Positions 9,650-21,366 of a DNA stretch of 64,000 nucleotides are shown here, one piece after another. Below the pieces are notes generated by a model. That model worked only from the letters and a program-made list of their open reading frames with translations, ran no database searches and was not told the origin of the DNA. The stretch's first letter is position 1. Every line of letters starts with the position of its first letter. Source of the DNA: Hyphomicrobium sp. (GTDB lineage Bacteria > Pseudomonadota > Alphaproteobacteria > Rhizobiales > Hyphomicrobiaceae); the NCBI RefSeq assembly GCF_019744875.1, contig NZ_JAIETU010000005.1:744001-808000 (forward strand), read 5' to 3'. Both the position numbers and the translations under genes were made by a program.

Positions 9650-10327
9650 TCAGCGGGCGCCGAAGATGGCGGAGCCGACGCGGACGTAGGTGGCGCCGAA
9701 TTCGGCGGCGGTCTCGAAATCGCTGCTCATGCCCATGCTGAGCTCTGGCAGGCCGAGCTCGCGGGCGAGCTTGGCCAGGAAGGCGAAGTGGACGGCCGCT
9801 TCCTCGTCGACCGGCGGGATGCACATGAGGCCCGCGATCCCGAGGCCGAGGTCGTCGCGGCAGTGGGCCAGGAAAGACGCGGTGTCCTTGGGCGCGATGC
9901 CGGCCTTCTGCGCTTCCTCGCCAGTGTTGACCTCGATGAAGAGCTTGAGGCGCTTGCCCTGCTTCTGCTGCTCCTCGGCGATGGCGCGGGCGATCTTGGG
10001 GCGGTCGACGGTGTGGATGGCGTCGAACAGCTCGACCGCTTCGCGGGTCTTGTTCGACTGCAGCGGGCCGATGAGGTGCAGCTCCGTGTCGGGATAGCGG
10101 GCGCGCAGGTCCGGCCACTTCGCCTTGGCCTCCTGCACGCGGTTTTCGCCGAACAGACGCTGGCCGGCGTCGAGCACGGGGACGATGGCTTCGGCTTCGA
10201 AGGTCTTCGAGACGGCGATCAGGTGGACGGACGCGGGATCGCGCCCGGCCTCGCGCGCGGCGGCGGCGAGGCGGGATTGGACGTCAGCGAGGGCAGCGGC
10301 GGGCGAGGATGGGATCGGGTTGGTCAT
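9650..10327 (-). CDS. yggS: YggS/PROSC-family PLP homeostasis protein
   Basis: LIAVSKTFEAEAIVPVLDAGQRLFGENRVQEAKAKWPDL...LHLIGPLQSNKTREAVELFDAIHTVDR...ELSMGMSSDFETAAEFGATYVRVGSAIFG. Confidence 0.95.
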   Translation of the reverse strand: MTNPIPSSPAAALADVQSRLAAAAREAGRDPASVHLIAVSKTFEAEAIVPVLDAGQRLFGENRVQEAKAKWPDLRARYPDTELHLIGPLQSNKTREAVELFDAIHTVDRPKIARAIAEEQQKQGKRLKLFIEVNTGEEAQKAGIAPKDTASFLAHCRDDLGLGIAGLMCIPPVDEEAAVHFAFLAKLARELGLPELSMGMSSDFETAAEFGATYVRVGSAIFGAR

Positions 10328-10346
10328 TGGTCGGGTTTAATCCATA

Positions 10347-10373
10347 TGCGCAATAAATCAAATATTTTGCGCA
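10347..10373. promoter_or_regulatory. Inverted repeat 1 (TGCGCAA-N13-TTGCGCA), candidate operator
   Basis: 7-bp arms in a 27-bp frame between yggS and fic; same geometry as two more copies. Confidence 0.7.
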
Positions 10374-10414
10374 CGTCCGGACCCTCATGCGCACGGCGCG
10401 TGCATGTGAGGAGG

Positions 10415-10449
10415 AATATGCGCAAAAAACGATGAAATTTGCGCATATT
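10415..10449. promoter_or_regulatory. Inverted repeat 2 (AATATGCGCAAA-N11-TTTGCGCATATT), candidate operator
   Basis: Perfect 12-bp arms. Confidence 0.8.
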
Positions 10450-10485
10450 TGGTGGACATGCGCGCCGCTTGCTCATATCATCCGA

Positions 10486-10518
10486 ATATGCGCAAAAAAT
10501 CTGAAAATTTACGCATAT
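10486..10518. promoter_or_regulatory. Inverted repeat 3 (ATATGCGCAAA-N11-TTTACGCATAT), candidate operator overlapping possible fic start
   Basis: 11-bp arms with one mismatch; the ATG at 10488 lies inside the left arm. Confidence 0.75.
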
Positions 10519-11651
10519 CAGATCACGTGACGGTGTTCGATCCGGAACAGCCCTACAACGCGCTGCCCCCGCTTCCACCGCCGCATGACATTGAAACAAA
10601 AAGCGTTCTCAAGAAATGCGTGACGGCGCGGGCGGCGTTGGCCGCCCTCCAGCAGGCGACGGCGCTCATTCCCAACCAAGATGTGCTGATCAGCAGTGTG
10701 CCCCTGCTGGGCCTGAGAGAGGCCAAGGACAGCTCGGAAATCGAGAACATCGTCACCACCAACGACAGGCTGTTTCAGTATGCTCACAGCGATCCGGACC
10801 AGGCGGATCCCGCGACCAAGGAGACGCTGCGCTACCGCAAGGCTCTGCTCAAGGGCTTCGAAAGCCTCGCAGAGCGGCCGTTGACGACGCGCACCGCCGT
10901 CGAAGTCTGTCGCGCCATCAAGGATGTCGATCTCGATCTTCGCCGTACGACCGGCACCCATCTGCGCAATCATGCCAGCGGCAAGGTCATCTATACGCCG
11001 CCCGAGGGCGAGGCCGTGCTGCGGGAGTTGATGGCGAACTGGGAGGCCTTCCTGCATGACGGGTCCGATATGGATCCCTTGGTGCGGATGGCAATCGCGC
11101 ATTACCAGTTCGAGGCCATCCATCCATTTCCCGACGGCAATGGGCGCACCGGGCGCATCCTGAATATTCTCGTGCTTGTCCAGGAGGGGTTGCTGGATCT
11201 GCCGGTCCTCTATCTCAGCCGCTACATCAACGACCGCCGCAACGACTATTACCGATTGCTGCTCGGCGTGACCGCCGAGAAGGCCTGGGAAGCCTGGGCG
11301 CTCTTCATGCTCGATGCAGTCGAGACGACGGCCCATTGGACGCGGGACAAGATCCTGGCGGTGCGCGCGCTCATGGAAAGCACTGTCAGTCACGTACGGG
11401 AGGCGGCGCCGAAAACCTACCGGCGCGAGCTTGTCGAGACGATCTTCAGGAAGCCTTACTGCCGCATCGGCGATCTGGTGGAGGCCGGGGTCGGTAACCG
11501 CACCACGGCGTCCAAGTATCTCAAGGATCTCGTGGAAGCGGGCGTGCTGCAGGAGAGGAAATCAGGCCGGGATCGCATCTATCTGCATGTCCGGTTCTTC
11601 GATCTGCTCATGAACGACAGCAACGAGGTCGCGCCGTTCCCGCCGACATGA
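10488..11651 (+). CDS. Fic-family AMPylase with C-terminal winged-helix domain
   Basis: Fic motif HPFPDGNGRTGR; N-terminal inhibitory motif SSEIEN ([ST]xxxE[GN]); C-terminal HTH (IGDLVEAGVGNRTTASKYLKDLVEAGVLQERKSGRDRIYLH). Start may be ATG 10488 or a later GTG near 10526. Confidence 0.92.
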   Translation: MRKKSENLRISDHVTVFDPEQPYNALPPLPPPHDIETKSVLKKCVTARAALAALQQATALIPNQDVLISSVPLLGLREAKDSSEIENIVTTNDRLFQYAHSDPDQADPATKETLRYRKALLKGFESLAERPLTTRTAVEVCRAIKDVDLDLRRTTGTHLRNHASGKVIYTPPEGEAVLRELMANWEAFLHDGSDMDPLVRMAIAHYQFEAIHPFPDGNGRTGRILNILVLVQEGLLDLPVLYLSRYINDRRNDYYRLLLGVTAEKAWEAWALFMLDAVETTAHWTRDKILAVRALMESTVSHVREAAPKTYRRELVETIFRKPYCRIGDLVEAGVGNRTTASKYLKDLVEAGVLQERKSGRDRIYLHVRFFDLLMNDSNEVAPFPPT

Positions 11652-11749
11652 GGCGTTTCAGCGCCCTCATCAGCGGGTCGCCTTGACCGGGCGGGCCCTT
11701 TCGGGCTCATTACGCCGCAAACCTTAATCCCGAGACGACCGAAAGCCCC

Positions 11750-14372
<2,623 letters not shown>

Positions 14373-14386
<14 letters not shown>

Positions 14387-14969
14387 CACGGGCGGGACCA
14401 TGCGTGCAGGCGTCATGAACCGGAACGTTTCGAGCCGGACTGGCGGATGGTACTCGGCATCGCGGCTGGCGATGGCGGCGGTTCTCGTCGTGCCTTTTCT
14501 GGCGGCGTGCGGCAACGGCGGGTTCAAGCCGCTGTACGGTTCGGCCGGCATCGGCGCAAACGCGGACGCCCGGCTGGCCCAGGTCTCCGTCACCACCATT
14601 CCCGGCCGCGTCGGCCAGCAGATCCGCAACGAACTGATCTTCCACGCCACAGGCGGCGGCGGTGAAGTCGTCAATCCGGACCTGCGTCTCGACGTGGCCA
14701 TCCGCGAGAGCGTGACCTCGACGCTCGTCGAGATCGACGGCAACTCGGCCGGCCAGATCTACAACGTCGAGGCGAAGTTCCAGCTCATCCGCATCTCGGA
14801 CAAGACGGTCGTGCTCTCGGGCACCAGCTTCGGGCGCGCCAGCTTCGAGCGCAATCTCTCGATCTTCTCGAACGTGCGCGCACGCGAAGACGCCGAAGAC
14901 CGCGCCGCGAAGGTGATCGGCGAGGACCTCAAGGCCCGCCTCTCGGCCTATCTTGCAGGCGCCGCCTAA
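14373..14969 (+). CDS. lptE: LPS assembly lipoprotein LptE
   Basis: Lipobox [15 protein letters not shown]; lies between leuS and holA as is conserved in Proteobacteria. Confidence 0.85.
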
Positions 14970-14973
14970 GCTT

Positions 14974-15009
14974 TCGGTTTCATTGCCGCTCTCGGTTTCA
15001 TTGCCGCTC
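14974..15009. repeat. Perfect tandem duplication of 18-bp TCGGTTTCATTGCCGCTC
   Basis: Two exact abutting copies 14974-14991 and 14992-15009 just after lptE. Confidence 0.9.
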
Positions 15010-15075
15010 CGGAGCCGACGGTCCAGGCGGTGCCGACTTGGGCGACCTTGCGGCTGCTCTCGAAGGCGTTGATCC

Positions 15076-16122
15076 ATGGTTGCCGTCAAGGCGCATCAGG
15101 CCCAGGCGTTTCTCAACGCTCCCGATCCCAAGATCCGCGCGGTGCTGTTTTTCGGCTCCGACGTCGGGCTCGTCAGCGAGCGCGCGCAAATCCTCGCGAA
15201 GGCGGCCGCGCAGCGATTCGATCCGCCGGGTGAGCTGATCCGGCTGGACGACGTCGATCTCGACAGCGATCCCGACCGGCTTGCGGTCGAGCTCAACACC
15301 GTGCCGATGTTCGGCGGCCCGAAAATCATCCGGACGGCCCAGAGCCGGCGTGTCAACGCGGCGCTGCTCAAGCCGCTCGTCGAGGGCGGGGTGCGCGAAG
15401 GCGTGCTGATCGTCGAGGGCGGCAATCTCAAGCCGGACGACACGCTGCGCACGCTGTTCGAGAAGTCGCCCGTGGCGGCGGCCATCGCCTGCTACGCCGA
15501 CGCAGCGCAGGACCTCGAAGGGCTCGTGCGCGACATCCTGCGGGAGGCCAACGTGACCATCTCGTCGGACGCTCGCCACGCGCTGGTCGAGCGGCTGGGC
15601 GCGGACCGGGCGCTGTCGCGCGGCGAGATCGAAAAGCTCGTGCTGTACGTCGGGCCGGGCGGCACCATCGATGTCGCCGAGGTGGAGGCCATCGTCGGCG
15701 ACGTGTCCGAGCTGGCGCTGGAGCGGATCACGAACGCGGCCGCGGCCGGCCAGGCGGCGCGTGCGGTCGCGGAATGCGGCCGGGCCGTCTCCTCGGGTGA
15801 AAGCCCGCAGGCCATCATCGCGGCCACGCAGCGGCACTTCCAGCGGCTGCACCGGACCCGGGCGGCGCTGGATCGCGGCAGCTCGCTCGAAGATGTGCTG
15901 CGGCAGATGCGTCCGCCCCTGCATTTCAAGCAAAAGGACGCCTTTGCCGCCCAATGCCGTCTCTGGACGGCGCCGCGGCTCGAGGAGGCGCTGGCGCGGA
16001 TCGCGACTGCGGCCAAGGCCGCGCGGCTTGCTGGCGCGCTCGAAGCGGCGCTCTCGGAGCGCCTCATGATGGGCCTCGCCATGATGGTCAGCGGCCGGAG
16101 CGACGCGCGGCGTCCCCGCTGA
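15076..16122 (+). CDS. holA: DNA polymerase III subunit delta
   Basis: LFFGSDVGLVSERAQ..., syntenic after leuS-lptE; delta-subunit pattern throughout. Confidence 0.9.
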   Translation: MVAVKAHQAQAFLNAPDPKIRAVLFFGSDVGLVSERAQILAKAAAQRFDPPGELIRLDDVDLDSDPDRLAVELNTVPMFGGPKIIRTAQSRRVNAALLKPLVEGGVREGVLIVEGGNLKPDDTLRTLFEKSPVAAAIACYADAAQDLEGLVRDILREANVTISSDARHALVERLGADRALSRGEIEKLVLYVGPGGTIDVAEVEAIVGDVSELALERITNAAAAGQAARAVAECGRAVSSGESPQAIIAATQRHFQRLHRTRAALDRGSSLEDVLRQMRPPLHFKQKDAFAAQCRLWTAPRLEEALARIATAAKAARLAGALEAALSERLMMGLAMMVSGRSDARRPR

Positions 16123-16247
16123 GGCTGAACGGACCCCCAAGCCCGGCGGGCGAAGAGGCTCCTCACAGGCCGCACCGGCGTCGCGTTGCCCCCGGCGCGC
16201 CAATGGTATAGTTGCAGCACGCTTAGGGGTTAGACGGGGAGAGACTT

Positions 16248-17246
16248 ATGACAGGCGCGCAATTCGATGTGGTCGCGATCGGCAATGCGATTGTCGACAT
16301 CATCGGCCGCTGCGACGACGGCTTTCTGGAGCGTCACGGCGCTTCCAAGGGGATCATGAACCTCGTCGATACGGACCGCGTCGCCACCCTCTATTCGGCC
16401 ATGGGGCCGGGTATCGAAATTTCGGGCGGCTCGGCCGCCAATACGGCAGCGGGCATCGCCTCGCTCGGCGGGCGTGCCGCCTTTATCGGCAAGGTTGCCG
16501 AGGACGAATTCGGGTGCATCTTCCGCCACGACATCCGCGCTGCCGGCGTGGCCTTCAACACGCCAGCCGTGGCGGGTGAGCGGGCCACCTCGCGGTCGCT
16601 GATCCTCGTCACGCCGGACGGGCAGCGGACGATGAACACCTTCCTCGGCATCAGCACGGAGCTCGACCAGGGCGAAGTGGATCCGGCCGTCATCCAGAAC
16701 GCGAACATCGTCTATCTCGAGGGCTACCTGTTCGACCGGGACGAGGCCAAGGCCGCGTTCCGGCAGGCCGTCGATATCGCCAACAAGGCCGGCCGGCGCG
16801 TGGCGCTGACTCTCTCGGACGCGTTCTGCGTCAACCGCCACCGGGCCGAGTTCCTGCAGCTCATCCGGTCCGGCATCGGGATCCTGTTCGCCAACGAAAG
16901 CGAGATCCTGTCGCTCTACGAAACCGAGAACTTCGAAGAGGCGGCCCGGCGGGTCGCCCAGGATACTCCGCTCGCCGTGCTGACCCGCAGCGAGAAGGGC
17001 TCTCTCATCATCTCGAACGGCGAGCGCGTCGAGGTGGCGGCGGAGCCGATCAGCAAAGTCGTGGATACCACCGGGGCGGGCGACCTCTATGCGGCCGGCT
17101 TCCTGTTCGGCCTGGCGCTCGACTACGACCTGGCCGCGGCCGGGCGGCTCGGCAGCTTCGCGGCGGCCGAAATCATTGGCCAGATCGGCGCGCGCTCGGA
17201 GGTGAAACTCTCAAACCTGGCGCGAATCCGCGGCTTCATCGGCTGA
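16248..17246 (+). CDS. PfkB-family sugar/adenosine kinase
   Basis: GGSAANTAAGIASLGG; VDTTGAGDLYAAGFLFGLA. Confidence 0.92.
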   Translation: MTGAQFDVVAIGNAIVDIIGRCDDGFLERHGASKGIMNLVDTDRVATLYSAMGPGIEISGGSAANTAAGIASLGGRAAFIGKVAEDEFGCIFRHDIRAAGVAFNTPAVAGERATSRSLILVTPDGQRTMNTFLGISTELDQGEVDPAVIQNANIVYLEGYLFDRDEAKAAFRQAVDIANKAGRRVALTLSDAFCVNRHRAEFLQLIRSGIGILFANESEILSLYETENFEEAARRVAQDTPLAVLTRSEKGSLIISNGERVEVAAEPISKVVDTTGAGDLYAAGFLFGLALDYDLAAAGRLGSFAAAEIIGQIGARSEVKLSNLARIRGFIG

Positions 17247-17384
17247 GATCCGATTGCGGCAAAGGCGGAGTGCTTTCCGCCTTTGTTCCCGCCTGACATA
17301 CAAGTTAAAGAATCATTTTCGCAACATTTGTTAAATTGACCGTCTTTGTTCTTGGTTCTACTCACTTTTTCTCCTTTGCAAATC

Positions 17385-17412
17385 TGACCAAAAGACCGCA
17401 AGGTTTTGGTCA
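17385..17412. promoter_or_regulatory. Perfect inverted repeat TGACCAAAA-N10-TTTTGGTCA, candidate autoregulatory operator
   Basis: 9-bp perfect arms 25 bp upstream of ATG 17437 of a putative HTH protein. Confidence 0.65.
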
Positions 17413-17436
17413 TTGAATCGGCAATTGGATCACGGC

Positions 17437-17985
17437 ATGCCCCCCGAAGATGCCCGCCGCGGCCGCCCCAAGGGTAGCGGCTTGGATGACAGTTCTCAGC
17501 TCCGCCGCGTGGCGGACCTGCTCGAGGCGGACCCGAACCTCAAGCCCACCACCGCCATCAAGGCAATCGGAGTTTCGGATCCCTCGACGATCCGGCGTCT
17601 CCGCGAAAAGCTGAAAGTCGAGCCTCTGCGCAGCACCGGCGGCGGTGCTGGCGTGGCGGAGTTTCCGGCGGCGCTCGGCGCCGCGCCGCAAGTTTCGGAT
17701 CGTGCGCCGGCACCGGCCGGCACAGGGTTCGCAAGCGCCGGCTCGTCCGCAGGATTGGCAGAAGCATCGGTTTCCGCCCTATCCGAGTCCGAGACGGCAC
17801 TGTTTGCCAAGTGGTGTGCGTTGGGCCTTTCCGCCGTGTCTTCGACGCTCGAAGCGCACGTGGCCCTGATGACCGATCTCCTGCGTACCCCGCAGGTCGC
17901 GTGTGCCTTGCGTCAGCAGATTCTGTTCAACGAAGTCGCGAAAGCGTTGTGTCCCAAGCGTTCGGATATCCGAACTTTTCACTGA
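17437..17985 (+). CDS. Hypothetical protein: putative N-terminal HTH plus phasin-like amphipathic C-terminal helix
   Basis: RRGRPKGSGLDDSSQLRRVADLLEADPNLKPTTAIKAIGVSDPSTIRRLREKLK (HTH-like); FAKWCALGLSAVSSTLEAHVALMTDLLRTPQVACALRQQILFNEVAKAL (phasin-like). Confidence 0.6.
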   Translation: MPPEDARRGRPKGSGLDDSSQLRRVADLLEADPNLKPTTAIKAIGVSDPSTIRRLREKLKVEPLRSTGGGAGVAEFPAALGAAPQVSDRAPAPAGTGFASAGSSAGLAEASVSALSESETALFAKWCALGLSAVSSTLEAHVALMTDLLRTPQVACALRQQILFNEVAKALCPKRSDIRTFH

Positions 17986-18014
17986 CCTAATTTCTCCAAA
18001 CCAACACGACCTAA

Positions 18015-18038
18015 GGCCGCCCCCAAGCGGCCTTTTTT
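18015..18038 (+). terminator. Rho-independent terminator
   Basis: GGCCGC-CCCCAA-GCGGCC-TTTTTT. Confidence 0.9.
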
Positions 18039-18184
18039 CACTTTTCATGCAGGACGCAAGCTGCGAAGTGGAGTCGTTCAATAGGCGTTGTGCTGTGTGG
18101 AGGGCCGGCGCATTTGCGCCGGGTCGCGTTGCTCCCGAGCGCTTCGCGCTGTTTTTGTTTGGGCGCGAGCTGAGAGAGGGGCGG

Positions 18185-19339
18185 TTAGGCTTCGGCCCAG
18201 TCCGCGAGGCGGTCCATGAAAGCGAGGCAGCTTTCGATCTCGGAGACGGCGATCCACTCGTCCGCCGTGTGGGCTTGGGCGATGTCGCCCGGACCGCAGA
18301 CGACGGCGGGCACGTTCGCGGCCTGAAACAGGCCCGCTTCGGTGGCGTAGGAGACCGCCTGCGTGTCGTTCTGCCCGGCGAGCTTGAGCGCGAGCGCGAC
18401 GATGTCCGACGAGCCCGCCGCGAACGGCGGCACGCGGTTGGTCTGGCGGATGGCGATGCAAGCTTCGGGGGCGACGCGCTGCATCGCGGGCAGAAGCTCG
18501 GCGTTCGCAAAGTCCACGAGGCGCCGCTCGATGGCGTCAATGTCGATGCCGGGCAAGGCGCGCACTTCGAAGCCGAAGCGGCATGCGGCAGGCACGATGT
18601 TGGCGGCGATGCCGCCTGAGATTTCCGTCACCTGCAAGGTCGGGAAGGGCGGCGTGAAACGAGGGTCCGGCGGCAGCGCCGCCAGATCGCGCTCGATGCG
18701 CTGTAGCTCGACGATCAGGTGTGAGGCCGCGGCGATCGCATTGACGCCGAGCGGGGCCATGCTCGAATGGGCGGCGCGGCCCGTGATGTCGACCGACCAG
18801 CGGACCGGGCCTTTATGTGCATCGACGACGGCCATGGAGGTCGGCTCGCCGACGATGACGGCGCGCGGTTTCGGCAGCCTGTCGCCCAGCTCGGCGATCA
18901 TCGGGCGCACGCCCGTGCAGCCGGTTTCCTCGTCATACGAAAACAGCAGGTGGATCGGCGTGCGCAGCGGGCGCGCCTTGAACGATGGCACCATGGCCAT
19001 GGCGCAGGCGAGGTAGCCTTTCATGTCGGCCGTGCCGCGGCCATAGAGGCGGCCATCGGACTGGCGCAGCGTAAAGGGGTCGGAGGTCCACGCCTGCGGA
19101 TCTGCCGGCACGACGTCGGTGTGGCCGGAGAGGCCGATGCCGGGGACGCCGGCGGGGCCGATCGTGGCGAACACGGAGGCTTTTTCGCCGTCCGCGGTCG
19201 GGACGATTTCAGACGCGATGCCATGGCCGGACAGGTAGTCCTGCACGAAGGCGACGAGTGCGCGATTGGATTTGTGGCTCGTGGTGTCGAACGACACGAG
19301 ACGATCCAACAGGGTGATTGCAGATGAGGTTACGTCCAC
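18185..19339 (-). CDS. argE: Acetylornithine deacetylase
   Basis: M20 peptidase family; GLSGHTDVVPADPQAWTSDPF, GRGTADMKGYLA. Confidence 0.93.
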   Translation of the reverse strand: MDVTSSAITLLDRLVSFDTTSHKSNRALVAFVQDYLSGHGIASEIVPTADGEKASVFATIGPAGVPGIGLSGHTDVVPADPQAWTSDPFTLRQSDGRLYGRGTADMKGYLACAMAMVPSFKARPLRTPIHLLFSYDEETGCTGVRPMIAELGDRLPKPRAVIVGEPTSMAVVDAHKGPVRWSVDITGRAAHSSMAPLGVNAIAAASHLIVELQRIERDLAALPPDPRFTPPFPTLQVTEISGGIAANIVPAACRFGFEVRALPGIDIDAIERRLVDFANAELLPAMQRVAPEACIAIRQTNRVPPFAAGSSDIVALALKLAGQNDTQAVSYATEAGLFQAANVPAVVCGPGDIAQAHTADEWIAVSEIESCLAFMDRLADWAEA

Positions 19340-19349
19340 GGGTCAGGCT

Positions 19350-19760
19350 CTAGTTCACGCGCCGCGCCGCGTCGTACGGGCTGTCGAGCGAGAAGGCAGG
19401 GATGGCGACATCGAACAGGCGGCCACCTTCGTCGATCATCTGGTAGCTGCCGACCATGATGCCGGAGGGCGTCGAAAGCGGGCAGCCGGACGAGTAGGTG
19501 AACGACTGGCCGGGCGGGATGACGGGCGTCTGACCGACGACGCCGGGGCCGCGAATTTCGTCGGTCTTGCCGTTGGCGTCGGTGATGCGCCAGAGGCGGC
19601 TTTTGAGCTGAACGGAGTGCTCGCTCTCGTTGGCGATCTCGACGGTGTAGATCCAGAAAAAGTAGGCTTCTTCCGGCGTCGACTGCTCGTCGGAATACTC
19701 GGGCGATACGCGGATGCGTACCCCTTCCGTCACCTGCTCGTAGGGTATGTCGTCGCTCAC
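19350..19760 (-). CDS. apaG: ApaG protein
   Basis: YFFWIYTVEIANESEHSVQLKSRLWRITDANG...GPGVVGQTPVIPPGQSFTYSSGCPL. Confidence 0.95.
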   Translation of the reverse strand: MSDDIPYEQVTEGVRIRVSPEYSDEQSTPEEAYFFWIYTVEIANESEHSVQLKSRLWRITDANGKTDEIRGPGVVGQTPVIPPGQSFTYSSGCPLSTPSGIMVGSYQMIDEGGRLFDVAIPAFSLDSPYDAARRVN

Positions 19761-19876
19761 GGGGGCTGCTGCCTCTCGGTTTCGCGAGCATTACCACGCA
19801 CGCACGCGCAGACGTCAATGATTTCAAACCGCCCCGCCTCGCTGCCAGTCCTGGGCCGCCAGTCCGGGGCCGCGCG

Positions 19877-21094
19877 TCAGGATGTGCGCGCGGCCTTCAC
19901 GGCCTCTTCGAGGTCGGCGGCGAGATCGTCGGCGCTTTCGAGGCCGATCGAGAGGCGGAGCATGCCGTCGGTGATGCCGAGTTCGGCGCGTGCCTCGGGC
20001 CCGATGCGGTAGTGCGTCGTGGTCGGCGGGTGCGTGATGATCGACTTCGCATCGCCCAGGTTGTTCGAAATCTTGATGATCTTCAATGCGTTCTGGAGCT
20101 TGAACGCGGCGTCCTTGCCGCCCTCGATCTCGAACGCGATCATCTGGCCGCCGCCCGTCATCTGCTTCTTGACGATTTCCGCCTGCGGATGGTCGGCGCG
20201 CCCGCAATAGATGACGCGGCTTATGCCTGGGAGCCCGGCCAGATGGTCGGCCACGCGGGCGGCCGAGGCGGACTGCGCGCGTACGCGGATCGGCAGCGTT
20301 TCAAGGCTTTTCAGCATAACCCAGGCGTTGAACGGGCTCAGCGACGGGCCGGTCTGGCGAATGAAGTCCTGCAGGTAGTCGGTCAGGAATTTTTCCGAGC
20401 ACAGGATTGCGCCGCCGAGGCAGCGGCCCTGGCCGTCGATGTGCTTCGTTGCGGAATACACCACCACATCGGCGCCGTGGGCGAGCGGGCGCTGCTGCAT
20501 TGGCGTCGCGAAGACGTTGTCGACCACCGTGGTGATGCCGTGCTGGCGGCCGAGCGCGGAGACGGCGGCGATGTCCACCAGGTCGAGCGTCGGGTTGGCG
20601 GGCGTTTCGAAGAAGAAGCCGCGCGTGTTAGGGCGGATCGCGGCTTTCCAATTCTCGATGTCGCGGCCGTCGATCAGGGTCATGGAGATGCCGAAGCGTG
20701 GGCACAGCGTTTCGACGATGTAGCGGCAGGAGCCGAACATGGCGCGGGCGGCCACGATGTGGTCGCCGGCCTTCAGAAAACAGAGCAGGCCCGCGGTGAC
20801 GGCGGCCATGCCGGTTGCGGTGGCGCGGCAGACTTCGGCGCCTTCGAGCAGGCGCAGGCGCTCTTCGAACATGGTGACGGTGGGGTTCGAGAAGCGCGAA
20901 TACTGGAAGCCCGGGTCTTCGTTTTTGAAACGCGCTTCGGCCTGCTCGGCGGAATTGTAGACGAAGCCCTGGGTGAGGAAGAGCGCTTCCGAGGTCTCGC
21001 CGAACTGCGAGCGAAGAACGCCGCCGTGCACGAGCTGTGTCTCGGGGCTCCAGCTTGCGGGGTCGGCCGAGACCGGGGTCTTGTTATTTGCCAT
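19877..21094 (-). CDS. metZ: O-succinylhomoserine sulfhydrylase
   Basis: Cys/Met metabolism PLP enzyme; TKHIDGQGRCLGGAIL; SAM-II riboswitch upstream. Start ATG at 21094. Confidence 0.92.
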   Translation of the reverse strand: MANNKTPVSADPASWSPETQLVHGGVLRSQFGETSEALFLTQGFVYNSAEQAEARFKNEDPGFQYSRFSNPTVTMFEERLRLLEGAEVCRATATGMAAVTAGLLCFLKAGDHIVAARAMFGSCRYIVETLCPRFGISMTLIDGRDIENWKAAIRPNTRGFFFETPANPTLDLVDIAAVSALGRQHGITTVVDNVFATPMQQRPLAHGADVVVYSATKHIDGQGRCLGGAILCSEKFLTDYLQDFIRQTGPSLSPFNAWVMLKSLETLPIRVRAQSASAARVADHLAGLPGISRVIYCGRADHPQAEIVKKQMTGGGQMIAFEIEGGKDAAFKLQNALKIIKISNNLGDAKSIITHPPTTTHYRIGPEARAELGITDGMLRLSIGLESADDLAADLEEAVKAARTS

Positions 21095-21133
21095 CGCTCG
21101 TGTCCTTCGCGCGGGCGTATGCCTTCGCCCATG

Positions 21134-21190
21134 AAAAAACCCGGCCGTCCTCCCCGCTTGCATGAGCCAGGGCGGACCGGAAACCGGGTC
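21134..21190 (-). terminator. Intrinsic terminator/attenuator between SAM-II riboswitch and metZ
   Basis: Minus strand GACCCGGTTTCCGGTCCGCCC...GGGGAGGACGGCCGGGTTTTTT: stem ACCCGG/CCGGGT, inner GTCC/GGAC and CCC/GGG, then T6. Confidence 0.8.
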
Positions 21191-21199
21191 GCGCGTGGG

Positions 21200-21254
21200 C
21201 CCTCTTTAGCGAGTTGTTTAACGTGGCTGCAAGCCGGCCGGCCAAATCACCACG
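21200..21254 (-). promoter_or_regulatory. SAM-II riboswitch
   Basis: Minus strand CGTGGTGATTTGGCCGGCCGGCTTGCAGCCACGTTAAACAACTCGCTAAAGAGGG matches the SAM-II signature (GUGGUGAUUUG...GCUUGCAGCCACGUUAAACAA..GCUAAAGAGG); upstream of metZ. Confidence 0.92.
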
Positions 21255-21366
21255 ATGCGGGCCGAGATGTCACGCGCGGCCCACGATAGGAGCGGATTAG
21301 CCTCTCCGGCCTCTTGGCGTCAAGAGGCGCTTCGTCTAGGACGCAAGCAGCAAGGGAGCTTCCCCG

